64,000 bases of DNA. Origin: Pyrenochaeta sp. MPI-SDFR-AT-0127. Lineage: Eukaryota > Ascomycota > Dothideomycetes > Pleosporales > Cucurbitariaceae. How positions within the stretch are numbered: the first letter of the stretch is position 1; every line of letters begins with the position of its first letter. Positions 35,436 to 46,352 of the stretch are shown in pieces. The notes below the pieces were generated by a model. That model ran no database searches. It saw only the letters and a program-made list of their open reading frames with translations, and was not told the origin of the DNA. The stretch lies in contig JAGTJM010000043.1 of NCBI GenBank assembly GCA_020747015.1, forward strand, positions 186,001 through 250,000, in the 5' to 3' direction. Made by a program: the position numbers and the translations under genes.

Positions 35436-37116
35436 ATGGACGATAACACCATGAGGAACGAGAAGGCTAGTACCACAATGCTCGAAGATCTCTCCTCTTC
35501 CAAACTCTCGATTACAGACAACGACCTCGCTCTCGGCGAACAGATTCTTGAAAAGGAACGCGACCAGACGTTATGGCAATCAGCCATGTCCCACAAGCTC
35601 ATTCTTGCACACTCTGTGGCCGCCTTCCTCGCTGGCGGTGTCTTCGGCTATGACAGCGTGATCAACGGCGCCTCCATATCCATGCCTGCGTTCCTCCTCT
35701 ATTTCGGCGCGATGACCCCCGCGCATCAACTCTACGTACCCTCCATTTGGGCGTCGCTGTGGACTGCCATGTCGTACTTACTCCAGGCGATAGGAGGTTT
35801 CGGCGTCGGCTTCGTATCGGATAGAATCGGTCGCAAGTGGAGTGCCGTTGGCTCGTGTTTCATTTCATTTGCGGGCGTGGGTATACAATTCGCTGCAAAT
35901 AGTCGTGGCTTGCTGCTCGCAGGGAAAATGGTTAACGGTCTTGCCATTGGCTGCGTGTTCGCGACCGCTACCTCTTGGGCATCAGAGATATCGCCCGTAC
36001 GCCTCCGTGGTCCCATTCAGTCCGGTATTGTCCTCTTCATGGTTCTCATCCAAGGTGTTGGTCTTGCTGTGATCCGTGTCTACATTTCAGACATACGGGA
36101 GCAAGCATTCCGCACAGTATTCGCAATCCAATGGGTGTGGCCTGTTGTGACTGCATCGGCTTTCGCTTTCATGCCTGAATCGCCTTCATGGCTACTGGTG
36201 AAGGGCAAAGAAGCTGCCGCCAAGAAGGTTTTGGCTCGACTTCACGGCAAGAATAATCACATCGATGCTCGATTTGCGCTACTACGCAAGCAGGTCGAGA
36301 CAGAGAAAGCACAGTCTGAGAAGAAGGGTGCTGGAGGGTACCTCGAGCTGTTCCAAGGCGCGAATTTCAAACGTACGCTCACCGTATTCTGGCTCTTCCT
36401 TGCTGCTGGGTTGAACGGTGCCTCGCTCCTCGCTCAGAACGTGTATTTCCTAATCATTGCGGGTCTCGCGCCGGTACACGCCTTTGACATTGGAATCGGC
36501 GGGTTCGGCCTTGCCATCATCGCAATAGTCGCTTCATGGTTCTACATGGAGAAATTCGGTCGTCGCTCCATCTGGCTGGTGGGCTGCTTTGTCAACATTC
36601 TCATCATGGCTACCATTGGAGGCTTGTACTACTCCAAAAGCCACAGCGCCCTTTGGGCTGTAGCCATCCTGATGTAAGTCCATGTGGATCGGTTGATGTT
36701 TGTACTTTTTCTAACCCAATGACAGGAATGTACTCATTGCGTGGCAGATCTTGACAATGTCTAATGTTGGCTGGGTCATCACGGCTGAAATCTCAACATA
36801 TCGGCTTCGATTGAAGACACAGGCTATTGGCGTCATGTCAAATGCAGGCGTGACGTGGCTCTTCACCTTCATTGTCCCTTACATGTACAACACTGATTCG
36901 GGAAACTTGGGTGCTCGGACTGGCTTCGTTTTCATGGCTACTTCTGTTGTTCTCTTTATTGGTTCCTACTTCTGGGTCCCGGACCTGCACGGCTTTACCA
37001 CCGACGAAGTCGATTGGCTTTACTCGCAAAAGATCCCTGTGAGGTCTTTCCAAAAGTACGCTGACGGAAGGGCAAAAGAAGGTGCGGCCATGAGAGCTGA
37101 GGCCGCTGAGCACTAG
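35436..37116 (+). CDS. MFS sugar transporter
   Basis: Two exons, 35436-36673 and 36726-37116 (intron with GTAAGT donor and GACAG acceptor), give 542 residues with about twelve membrane segments. Family marks are GVFGYDSVINGAS in TM1, DRIGRKW in loop 2-3, PESPSWLLVKGK before the central loop, and GRRS in loop 8-9. The pattern is that of the fungal hexose/alpha-glucoside H+ symporters at the plasma membrane. The sugar cannot be deduced directly. Its neighbours (a C2H2 regulator 76 bp downstream, convergent, and a GH78 enzyme beyond) and its shared promoter motif suggest a rhamnose-containing glycoside or its breakdown product. Confidence 0.92.
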
Positions 37117-37192
37117 GAGCAACCCAAGATACGTGAATAGGATAGTTGAATGCCAGGTTAGCTGGCGAACCAGTCTTCATACTAAATTTGTG

Positions 37193-39760
37193 CTATATGG
37201 CCACCCCTGGATGCAAGTGAAGCAATAACGCTAGATTCGAAGATGCGCCCCAGCTTCCTAGCTGGACCAAGACCTGAATAGCATGTTTAAAGATTAGTTG
37301 AGATGGGTTACTCAAACTCTGGGCCTGTCTTTCGTCCGCGTATGCTAAACCAAACCCAGCCTCAACAAATTCGTACACAGCTGAGGATACAGTGGGATCG
37401 GCTCGCAGGGCTGTGACAACATCTGTTTTCTGTTCTATTGGTGCAACGTTTGCAAACGCCCAGATGACGATATGGCAGAGAAATAGAGCAATCAGATCGT
37501 ATGGACCGCTTTCGTTCTGATCGCTCATGATGGTGCTAATACAAATTGCCGCTTCCTGTACGACCCTTCGCGCGGGGCCTGGCTGCTGCGTAGCCCATAA
37601 TGTTAGTCTCCTCAACGCCGCTGATGCATCATCCGAGCCAGATCGACCAATGCAATCTTGGAGGTCGAACAAAGGAATCTGGAGATATATCCGGCCAAGA
37701 TGAAGGAGGATGCTGGACACGCGATGAAAATAGGATGAAGTTGGTTCGGAACGACTCCAATCATAGCTCTCTCCATAAGCGACTTGCCATGATTCCAGCA
37801 TCTGTAGCAGCTCTGTTGCTCGTTCGTTCATGGGTGACTGCTGCATTAACTCATCTGCATCATGATCCTCCTCAACCATCCGAGCGACGACGACAGCTTG
37901 TTCAAAGTGGAATACTTCGGCCATGACGACTGTGAGGAGAAGCTCAGCGCTCCATCTATTCATGCGTGGCATTGCTATGCTGCTGCCCAAATCTGCTGAG
38001 TATGGTGGCCTTGGTGCCAAGAGCGACGCAGCAACAGGACCAAATACTGGACACGAGGGCTCTGAAGCTGATCCCATTAGGTTTTTCCAGGCTCTAGCCG
38101 TTGACGCAGTCCAAAAGGCTTCATCACAGGGACACTCCCACTTCCGGACCTCGGCGACTGTCAACATCCCGCTCATGCCTAGAATGCTAACGAACTGAGA
38201 GTCTAGCGTGAAGACGAACCAGCGCAATCTCTTGCTACCCTCAGTCGTGCTCCATCGCAGCCACTGTGTTTGTAGCGTTTGCTGTCCCTCCTTTGAGTGA
38301 CTCACCTGAGATCCGAGTGACAGTCGTCTGGTATATGTAACAACGGCAGCTCGAAGAGCTTCGGCAAGTTCGAATGCCCGCTTGTTGCCACACCAAATGC
38401 CCATGTAACATACTAGTGCCGATGTATAAATAATGAGCGGCTCCCTCATCAAGCTGTTGTCGTGCTCTATCGACGAAAGTAGATTCTGGCGTATCCGATC
38501 CAGGACGATGATGCCGAAGCGTCGAGTATGACGGAGATGGCTGTAGACGGAACCAATTACCATAATGATTGCTAACAAAGGCGGAGGGAGCGCATTGGTA
38601 TCAACGGTAGGCCTATGCAGTACGGGACCTTGAGGCAAAAAGTGTTTAAAGAACAGTGTGATGAATGTGTTGACCAAGGGCAAATTGGGAATGGTGAAGG
38701 CGTCAACGTCATGCGCCTCTGGCTCTCGGGCACGTAAAAAGTCACAAATACGCGACAACGTAGCTTGAGATATCTCGAGCTTAGGGTCAATGGTCGCGAA
38801 GATTGGATCGTCGGATCGTAGAACAATAGGCCTTGCCTTCACAATTGGGACGGACAAAGGATCCCAGGCGAAGGGTATGCGATCTTCCCGTGATGCCTCA
38901 TTTGGCGGCGACGGAGCTCGAGAAGTCCTATTTGAATGACCTTCATAGCCAACATCTGTGTGCAGCGTGTCTCGGAGTGGCTCATTGTATGTGTCTCCGC
39001 CAACAGGGAGCAGACCATTGTATTCAGTCATATTCAAGAAAGGTGGGCTGACAGCAAGATTTGTCTCACGCAGCGCAGCAAAAAAACTTGTCGACAGCCA
39101 GCCAGAAGCATCGGTGGTGGGATCGACGGTGTAGTTCCACGGTCTTGCAAAAGACGCATAGTCGAAGTAAGGATCGACTTGGCTACCGTCGTCCCATGTA
39201 CCAGATGATGGAGCATGCTCGACGGTCTGGTCAAAAAGATGCCCCGAAGTCTGATGTCAGATTATTGGCGATGCCATCTTACTAACTGACAACACTTACC
39301 ATGATGTGGTCGGTAGCATGAGCTGATATGGCGGTGGGAAGAACATCTCCAGACAGTTCCAATGGTTCATGCCCCATATGAGCAAGATCATTGTTATCTA
39401 ACAGGATGGACAGCCGCTCTCCAGTGCCGGTCGTTGTTTCGGCCACAGCTGTAGACCTGGGCTTGGGCTTGACCTCCGCCCTCGGCTTTCGTAAAGATGT
39501 AGGCCGCTCGTGCAAACGTTCATGCTTCCGTCGCAAGTCACTTCGAGAGAATTGCTTCCCGCAAGTCTGACAGCGATGAGGATGGACTGCATCATCTTTC
39601 AACGACAAGGACCTATTAGCATTCTATCACTCTTGTAGCCCACGCACCACGTACGCGTTTTGGCATGACGCGCCAAATTCTCCGGTCGCGTGAAACTGCG
39701 ATCACATTGCTGGCACTGAAGTGTCTTTGTTGCGTCCACAGCTGTGTGCTGAGCCCTCAT
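37193..39760 (-). CDS. C2H2 zinc-finger / fungal-specific transcription factor
   Basis: Three exons, 39760-39655, 39595-39300 and 39250-37193, give 819 residues. Two adjacent C2H2 fingers are completed only by splicing: CQQCDRSFTRPENLARHAKTH and CQTCGKQFSRSDLRRKHERLH, each C-x2-C-x12-H-x3-H. A Pro/Lys linker and the helical Fungal_trans regulatory domain follow (about residues 240-700; SKRLRWFVFTLDSQFVS). This is the ADR1/AmdX-type architecture of carbon-catabolism activators. A 42 nt in-frame stretch at 38264-38305 has GTGAGT and ACAG ends and may be a further intron. The contact residues (finger 1 R,N,R; finger 2 R,L,K) predict 5'-GNGGAG, close to GGTGGAC, the reverse complement of the local promoter motif. 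Probably nuclear and cluster-specific. Confidence 0.9.
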
Positions 39761-39801
39761 TGGCGCAGCGTTACTATTCTCTGAGGATTAAGATCGACGG
39801 A

Positions 39802-39940
39802 GTGGACGCGTGGGTCGGTGGGTGTTGTAGCGATGAAGTGGACTGAAACCTGTCCACCTTGAGATGTAAACTGGCAAGAGCGGGGAAGCGAGTCCACCCC
39901 CAACCTGTCCACCCCACTAATTGGCATCTGCTGTCCACCC
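39802..39940. promoter_or_regulatory. GTCCACC array in the divergent regulator/GH78 promoter
   Basis: GTCCACC occurs at 39852, 39892, 39907 and 39933 on the + strand, and the inverted core GTGGAC at 39802 and 39838. They lie within the 305 bp between the start codons of the C2H2 regulator (leftward) and the GH78 gene (rightward). This matches the array before the transporter, which suggests one factor controls all three genes and perhaps itself. Confidence 0.65.
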
Positions 39941-40065
39941 GGCAATCTTTGGCCACGACCACCAGAGTCCGGGGTAGACCGAACGAAAATGTGGAGTAAG
40001 AAGCGGTATGGAGCCCGCAAATACATACAACATGTCGTCAGTCCCATTCGCAGTGAGCGATCAAC

Positions 40066-42686
40066 TTGCTCATCTCGAACTTCATTATGTCTTCCTCGAC
40101 CATTGTTGAGCCTACGAGCATCTCTCGTAGCATAGGATGCACTACCACCATCGGGCCGTCAAGCTTTACCCTCCAAAATCATGGAGATCAGTCACAAGTA
40201 GCAGAAATTGTCCTTGACTACGGTGAATGTGAGGGAGGGATTCCTATCTTCGAGATAGCCCAGTCATCAGGCAACATTACTATGGAGCTTGCGATCGTGT
40301 ACAGCGAAGGTATCGAGGGAATCGAGCATAAGACGGGAGATGGTCCATTCTTCTTGTTTTCAAACGCCATGGATACATATCGAAGCACAACACTATCCGT
40401 TGTTCCAAATAGCTCTTCGCAAACCCTTAGAGCAAGATACGCCCAACGATCCCAGCGGTATCAGAAGATCACCCTTGTCTCGCCAAACTCTTCAATCACA
40501 TTTTCGAAAGTTGGATTCGAGCGTGTGAGGCCCAAGGCAATTGCGAAGTCCTTCTTTTCGTGCTCAAATGAAAATCTGAACCGCATCTGGCAAGCTGGCG
40601 TCAAGACAGTTGACATGTGCACCGTGACTCGAGGGGAGACTGCTCCGGCCTGGGAGGTGACCGAGTCAGGGACAAAGGTCTATGGCCAACACTGGGCTCC
40701 TTGTCGGCGAGGGACAAGATGGGGAGATAAGACGGTGCGCTTCCAAGTTCAAATCGAATCCGGAGGAGCTAGCTGGGGTATTCACATGGTCGCGAACGGC
40801 TTGATCTTCTGTCTGGACGCTGTCAAACGGGTCTTGTACGCTTGCGAAGGCCTTTCACATGAGTCCACAATTTTCCCAGTCGCCTCGAAAGGTCGATGGT
40901 CACTGGAATATGTGCCGCTGGACGGGTGGTTGGAGATTGAGACCGTCACACTGGGCAACACGGTCAAAGTGGCGATACAGGGCAATGAACTAGCAGTCAT
41001 CAGGGACCTTGACATACACCCGTTGCTTGGTGGCAGCTCCAACAATACAGGCTCTGTGGCTTTTGGTGGACCATGTCATTGGATTGCTCAGTATCGACAT
41101 CTCACAGTCCACGGCCCAGATGGGATCGTCCTCTACGATAATGACCTCTTACTTCACAATCGTGAACGCACATTAGTTGATTTTCAGGTCGGAACGAACA
41201 CTTTGGATTGCACCATCGATGGCGCAAAGCGCGACCGTGCCTGCTTCGGAGGCGATTTACACGTTATGGCTCGATCAATCGCCCACTCTACGATGAATTT
41301 CAAAGCCATTGCTGGAAGCATACAGCTGCTCACGAGTCATCAGACAAGTGATGGCTTCTTGGGTAACTTGTGCCCAATTCAGGCCCCGGTACATGACGGA
41401 AATGAGGAGCCTCCCACGTATGCGTTTTATTCCTTGACCTACGCACTTCTCTTGGTTGTTGCGATCAAAGACTACTGGATGCACACTGGTGATGAACAGA
41501 CGCGACTACAGTGTGCTGGCCCACTCGAGAAGCTCATGTCGTTTACTCAGCGGCTCATTAACGAAGAGGGTGTTCTTTCTGCACCACCTCCGCTTTCAAG
41601 TAAGTATAACTCGACTGGGATAAATGGAAGAATTGTACTCATGAGATAATAGTGCATTGGTTCCCCATGGGCGGCCCTATTTTCGGACCTTCTGGACCCC
41701 TCAATATTGCCTATTACGACTCATTGCAAGCAATGGCAACCATGTCCCCAACTACAGTATCGAAAGAGAACTACTTGCTCAAAGCAAAGGAATTGAAGCA
41801 TTGCATTCTAGCGCACTTTTGGGACCGGCCTTCAAGCAACTTCTGCTTGAGCAAGAGTCTTCCTCCTGGCGGTGTTTGTCAAGACGTGAATGCATATGCC
41901 CTCACCACAGGACTTACATTATCTTGCACGGATGACACGCACCATCTTGTCGACTCGAACGACAGTCTCCCACTCGCTTTCCGCGGACTCGGTCACTGGG
42001 ACAAAGCCAATGTGGTTAGTCCATACGCTTCAGGCTTTGCTGTGGAGGCCTATTTCTCTCAAGGCCAGGGAACGGCAGCGCTAAATTTACTTGACAGGGT
42101 GTGGGGCCCCATGGTAGATCCCTCTAACGCCAACTTTTCTGGAGGGCATTGGGAAGCCATGAAACCTGATGGCACACCCCTGGGCCACGATACGTCGCTC
42201 ATGCACGGATGGTCAACCTGGCCAGTTTTTCTCATGCCACGATATTTGGCCGGCTTGCACCCGATTGAGGCAGGCTGGAAGGTCTTTGGCATTGCGCCAG
42301 TTCTAGCCGGACTGGAAAACATTGAATGCACACTTGAAACGGTGGCGGGAACGATCAAAGTAGAACTTGCGTTCAGCGAGACAGCTGGCCATGGTACGAT
42401 TAGGTTACTAGCACCGCGGGGAACACGTGCACAGCTTGAGCCACCGAAAGGCTGGATTATGCAAGGATCTCATTTAATCGAAGCGACGGGAGACTGGATT
42501 CATATTGCACTCGCGCAAGAGGCAGACTTGGATGATTTGGCCAAGGGACTTGGACCCATGCTAACTCCTGCGATGAGTGAGCAAGATATGGCTGCCAAAC
42601 CATCTGTTACGGAGCAAGAGCTAAACAACCGCACCGGTCTCAGCGCGCTTCTTCGGCGATGGAAGAGATTTATACTATGTAATTAA
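40066..42686 (+). CDS. GH78 alpha-L-rhamnosidase-like glycoside hydrolase
   Basis: Two exons, 40066-41599 and 41653-42686, with a 53 bp intron (GTAAGT) give 855 residues; the ATG at 40087 is an alternative start. The six-hairpin catalytic region includes DGAKRDRACFGGDLHVMA, matching the GH78 block that carries the general acid. Later GH78-type parts are PYASGFAVEAYFSQG and HGWSTWPVFLMPRYL. A beta-rich module sits between the N-terminal and catalytic domains (about residues 225-370), resembling a LamG/CBM-like sugar-binding fold. No signal peptide is visible, so hydrolysis of terminal alpha-L-rhamnose would be intracellular, after uptake. Exact linkage is unknown; a related uronidase or other six-hairpin activity cannot be excluded. 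Confidence 0.87.
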
Positions 42687-43584
42687 TTTGCGGTGCTTTC
42701 ACAAACAGTATTGTGCAAAACTGGAAGTGCGAATTCAACCAGTTCCTCACAATGGAGTTCCTACATGCAATGAGTATCGACAAAGGTAGCACAATCACTT
42801 ACTTCTATGTATGTTCACGCTTGATTGGTCCAAGGAAAATTACTACGCACAACAAGAACTGTCGAGAGTGCATACGGGTTGTAGGGCTGAAGATCGACAC
42901 CGCCCCTTGCGGCACAAGCCAAGCCGCCACTCCAAAAACAGCTCAGCCGCCCCCAGGGTCCACCGACTTTACATCACTATCCCACCACTCCAACCACTTA
43001 CCCGCTTCAACACGCGTCTTCTTATTCTCCCGGCAGCAAACGCTCTTGCAACGGTTCCCTATAGTCCGGAGCCCCGGTTCGACGCCGGGCGTGACGACCC
43101 ATGTTTCGTAGGCGTCTCGGCGTGCTCGGCTGTCCGGCTGACGACGCCTGAAACCCCTTCGCGGCTTTGGGAGGCTGTGCATTCGCTGCTGAAAGGTGAA
43201 GGCGGCTCCACTCTCAACACATCGAGATGGCGGAGCAGAGTGGATGGCCGCTTACGGTGCCCTGTGCCACTGCGCCCAGCTGTTTCTATGATTGTCATCT
43301 GGGCTTGGTTTGCGCGGCTGATACGCGTAAAGCGTTCGTATATGATTGTGCTGATGCCCCGGCCCTGGTGGCTACCAAATATTTCTGTTTCGCTCTTTGT
43401 GAGGTTTGACGTTGCTAAATTTAAAAAATATCCCTCTGCACATTCGCTTCTCCGACTCGAGCTTTTGTGAAGTTTCTTTGTGCTTTCTGCTTGGGCGACT
43501 ACCGACGACTTCGATCTGACGATACCAACCTGAAATAACGACGAGCTGACCCCGTTCGCTATACTTCTATACTCACACACCACA
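42687..43584. other. intergenic between GH78 and PLC-like genes
   Basis: About 900 bp. Frames of up to 219 codons are open on both strands, but none has an identifiable domain. A minus-strand frame at 42943-43182 (TPGVEPGLRTIGNRC, SVCCRENKK) looks somewhat protein-like, yet I cannot place it. A tRNA T-arm-like hairpin at 43073-43089 lacks the rest of a tRNA. One further GTCCACC lies at 42958. Confidence 0.5.
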
Positions 43585-44670
43585 ATGTTTCTAAGAAACG
43601 TTCTTCAGGCTTCGGCCATCCTACCTTTCCTCTACACGACCGCCTCTGCACAAAACGCCTGCAACAACTCGCCATCATTATGCAGTCGAGCATATAATAA
43701 CATTACACATCTCGGAGCGCACGATTCGCCCTTTCTACGAAATCAGGAGACATCTTTCTCTACATCAGGAAATCACTACTACAACACGACTGTGCAGCTA
43801 GATGCTGGTGTGCGGTTACTGTCTGCACAGGTTCACAAGACAAACGAGTCTGGGTCAGAAGCATGGCATCTGTGCCACAGTGATTGCGCCTTGTTGGACG
43901 CTGGGAGCTTGGAGAGTTGGCTCTCAGAGATCAAGACATGGATGGATGCCAACACAAACGATGTGGTCACCATCCTCCTTGTGAACTCTGACAACGCTTC
44001 ACCCGCCGACCTGGGTGCGCAATTCAGCTCGTCAGGCATCGACTCGTATGCTTACACGCCACCATCCACCACCACACTCCCACAAACATGGCCTACCCTG
44101 GACAACCTCATCAGCAACAACACACGCTTGGTGACGTTTGTTGCCTCGCTCAGCCAGCCATCTACCGAATATCCATATCTGATGGACGAATTCACATTTG
44201 TTTTTGAGAACGAGTTTGAGAATGTCAGCCCTTCAAACTACTCGTGTAACCCAGACCGCCCCACCAGTCTCGGTACTGCCTCTGCAGCCCTCAACTCTGG
44301 TCGCATGTTTTTGATGAACCACTTCCTCTACGAGACCAACATTTTCTTCATGTCGCCCAACGCGACATACGCCAACGTCACAAATGCGCAAACGGGTTTT
44401 GGCAGCCTAGGAGAAAGCGTGACCGAGTGCACAGGCGTCTATGGCAAGCCGCCGACATTTGTGCTCGTCGATTGGTTCAACGTTGGGCCTGCGATAGCGA
44501 GTGTGGATGCGGCAAATGGTATTAGCAGCGCGACAGGAAGGAAGAGTGTAAGCACTGCGCCATTGACACGGGGAAATAGCGGTAGCAGCACGGGTGGTGT
44601 TGGAAAGCAACAAGGAAGCATGCTGGCCGTTGTGGTTGCGGTTGTTGCTACGATTGCATTTGGCGCGTAA
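43585..44670 (+). CDS. GPI-anchored PLC-like phosphodiesterase
   Basis: Single exon, 361 residues. A signal peptide (MFLRNVLQASAILPFLYTTASA) precedes the PI-PLC X-like barrel. NITHLGAHDSPFLRN carries the first catalytic-type His, and the following beta strands read QLDAGVRLLSAQVH, DVVTILLVNSDNA and PPTFVLVDWFNVG. About ten N-glycosylation sequons are present. The C-terminus is Ser/Gly/Thr-rich and ends in a hydrophobic stretch (MLAVVVAVVATIAFGA), the form of a GPI-attachment signal. The protein should sit on the outer plasma membrane or wall. Ascomycete relatives are annotated as PLC-like phosphodiesterases with unknown substrate. A second catalytic His may be the one in AQVHKTN, but I am unsure. 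Confidence 0.88.
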   Translation: MFLRNVLQASAILPFLYTTASAQNACNNSPSLCSRAYNNITHLGAHDSPFLRNQETSFSTSGNHYYNTTVQLDAGVRLLSAQVHKTNESGSEAWHLCHSDCALLDAGSLESWLSEIKTWMDANTNDVVTILLVNSDNASPADLGAQFSSSGIDSYAYTPPSTTTLPQTWPTLDNLISNNTRLVTFVASLSQPSTEYPYLMDEFTFVFENEFENVSPSNYSCNPDRPTSLGTASAALNSGRMFLMNHFLYETNIFFMSPNATYANVTNAQTGFGSLGESVTECTGVYGKPPTFVLVDWFNVGPAIASVDAANGISSATGRKSVSTAPLTRGNSGSSTGGVGKQQGSMLAVVVAVVATIAFGA

Positions 44671-46352
44671 GATTGGCACTAAGATAACCAACTGGAATTG
44701 GAAATTTGGAATTTGCATGGCGACGGCGTTTTGGATACCTCGGCCATTGGGATTTTGGGGATATGGAAAGCAAGAAGTGCTCTTGCCGAGTATCGATACC
44801 TATTTAGCGTTCGTAAGACATGAAGACACGTTTGAAGAAAGCATTGCCAACTCTATCCTTATTCCACATGCAGCTGTGGCTTTATTAGTGGACTGCCCAC
44901 TGCTGAATTTGCGCTGAAGTTTGCATAATGATACCTGGGCTGACCTGACTTGATCAATCTCATGATACACTGGAGCCTGGGCTGAGGTGCATATTAGAGT
45001 TGCCCACAGTGGGATTAGGGTTAGTCCTGATCTGCGCAGATGCATGAACAGGTTCGATTACTAAGAAGCCCAGGTCTCTCGGAAAAGTATCTGTTACAGG
45101 TTGGCGGTCAGCTTGCAGAACGCTATGCCTGTCATCCTGCTGCAACAGATTCATGGTACGCTTACTACCCTTCTGAACATCACTACCCTATGTGTGCCTC
45201 CGCCCCATGCTGAATACAACTGCAATCGATAAATACAATATTGAAAGAAGTGCCACAAGATGCTGGACTTGTATTATAGACCAAGTTCGGCACTATAGCC
45301 TTTCACGCCATGAACATGGGAGGCATCAAGAAGTCGCTCAGACAGACGTCATCTTGCAGATGGAAGCTGGGCAACCCCGACCAGGGTAGGAAGGCTAGCG
45401 AGCAGACGAGCTCACGCTTCGAAGTGGCTCAGACCTGAAGAAAAGAAGATCAAAGATGTGCATTGTTTGTTCTTTAACCGCAGCGCCGGAATCAAGAGTG
45501 AGTGGTACAAAAACGGGTCGTCTCGAGATCCCGCCGCCAGTGGTTGGGCACGAGGATCCGCACAGCAGCAGCGAACGGGAGAGCGACAAGCAGGTAGATC
45601 AGTCCGCTGCAATCAGCATGTTCAAGGACCTTATTAGAGTTCCGGGTAGACCCTCGTAGAGTAGGGCTAATGTCAGGTAGCGACCGTCGTGGCCTGTGCC
45701 TAACACTGCCGTGGGCGCCCTTTTGACCAAGAGCCAGGCTAGCTGTCTGGCCATTCCAGCAATTTGCCCAATCTGCGCTGCGGCGCCATGTCAACCTGGG
45801 CTTCGTTCTGGAAGATACTTTTTTCTTCTGTTGGACGGCACTCACTGCGGGAGACATGCAGGACGGATTCGCCAGCTTGAGACCTAAGCAGGCGTGGGCA
45901 GCCTTGGTCGCCCAATGGAGGGTTTCACCGGTGCTCGGATCACATGCCGTGGTGCATGTCCTCGGGCGGAGGAGTGATGGAGGTGCAGCGAACTGGGCAG
46001 TAATTGGGCAAGGAGGGTGCTGGTGATCATGCTGGGTGGGTGTTTAGTGCTCCGCGTGGATATGATGTCATTGCTTAAGAAGCCGCGACTGGCAGGCATG
46101 GAGGCATGCCCAACCAAGAATCTCTGCAACCCCACCAAGCAACCGGGGCAGTCAACAGGGCGGCCTCGATAACGTCAGGCCACGGCGCTGTCTGTTCTTC
46201 TTCCATCCTCCTGCTTATCCTTTCTCCTTCCACCCTTTTTGCTTGCCTCTTCACCCCCCTCCCTCCCTCCCACTACAGCCGCTGCTTTCCCAGCGCGGCA
46301 CACCAGCCCACCCCACCATCCGCCTGTCGCTCTGCTGCCGCTTACTGCCACC
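44671..46352. other. intergenic, no gene recognised
   Basis: About 1.7 kb. No frame has a domain. The last about 170 bp are pyrimidine-rich (CCCTCCCTCCC runs), as in promoters and 5' UTRs of strongly expressed fungal genes. A short telomere-like TTAGGGTTAG occurs once at 45015. Confidence 0.55.

Noticed and set aside
43073..43089. tRNA T-arm-like hairpin (CCCGG, loop TTCGACG, CCGGG)
   Set aside because: No matching acceptor stem, D-arm or anticodon stem is found upstream at tRNA spacing; a chance hairpin.
42811..43470. 219-codon open frame between the GH78 and PLC-like genes
   Set aside because: No domain, and other frames are open opposite it. Probably UTR or promoter sequence.
45015..45024. 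Telomere-like TTAGGGTTAG
   Set aside because: A single copy of under two repeats inside a gene-containing region; not a telomere or interstitial array.
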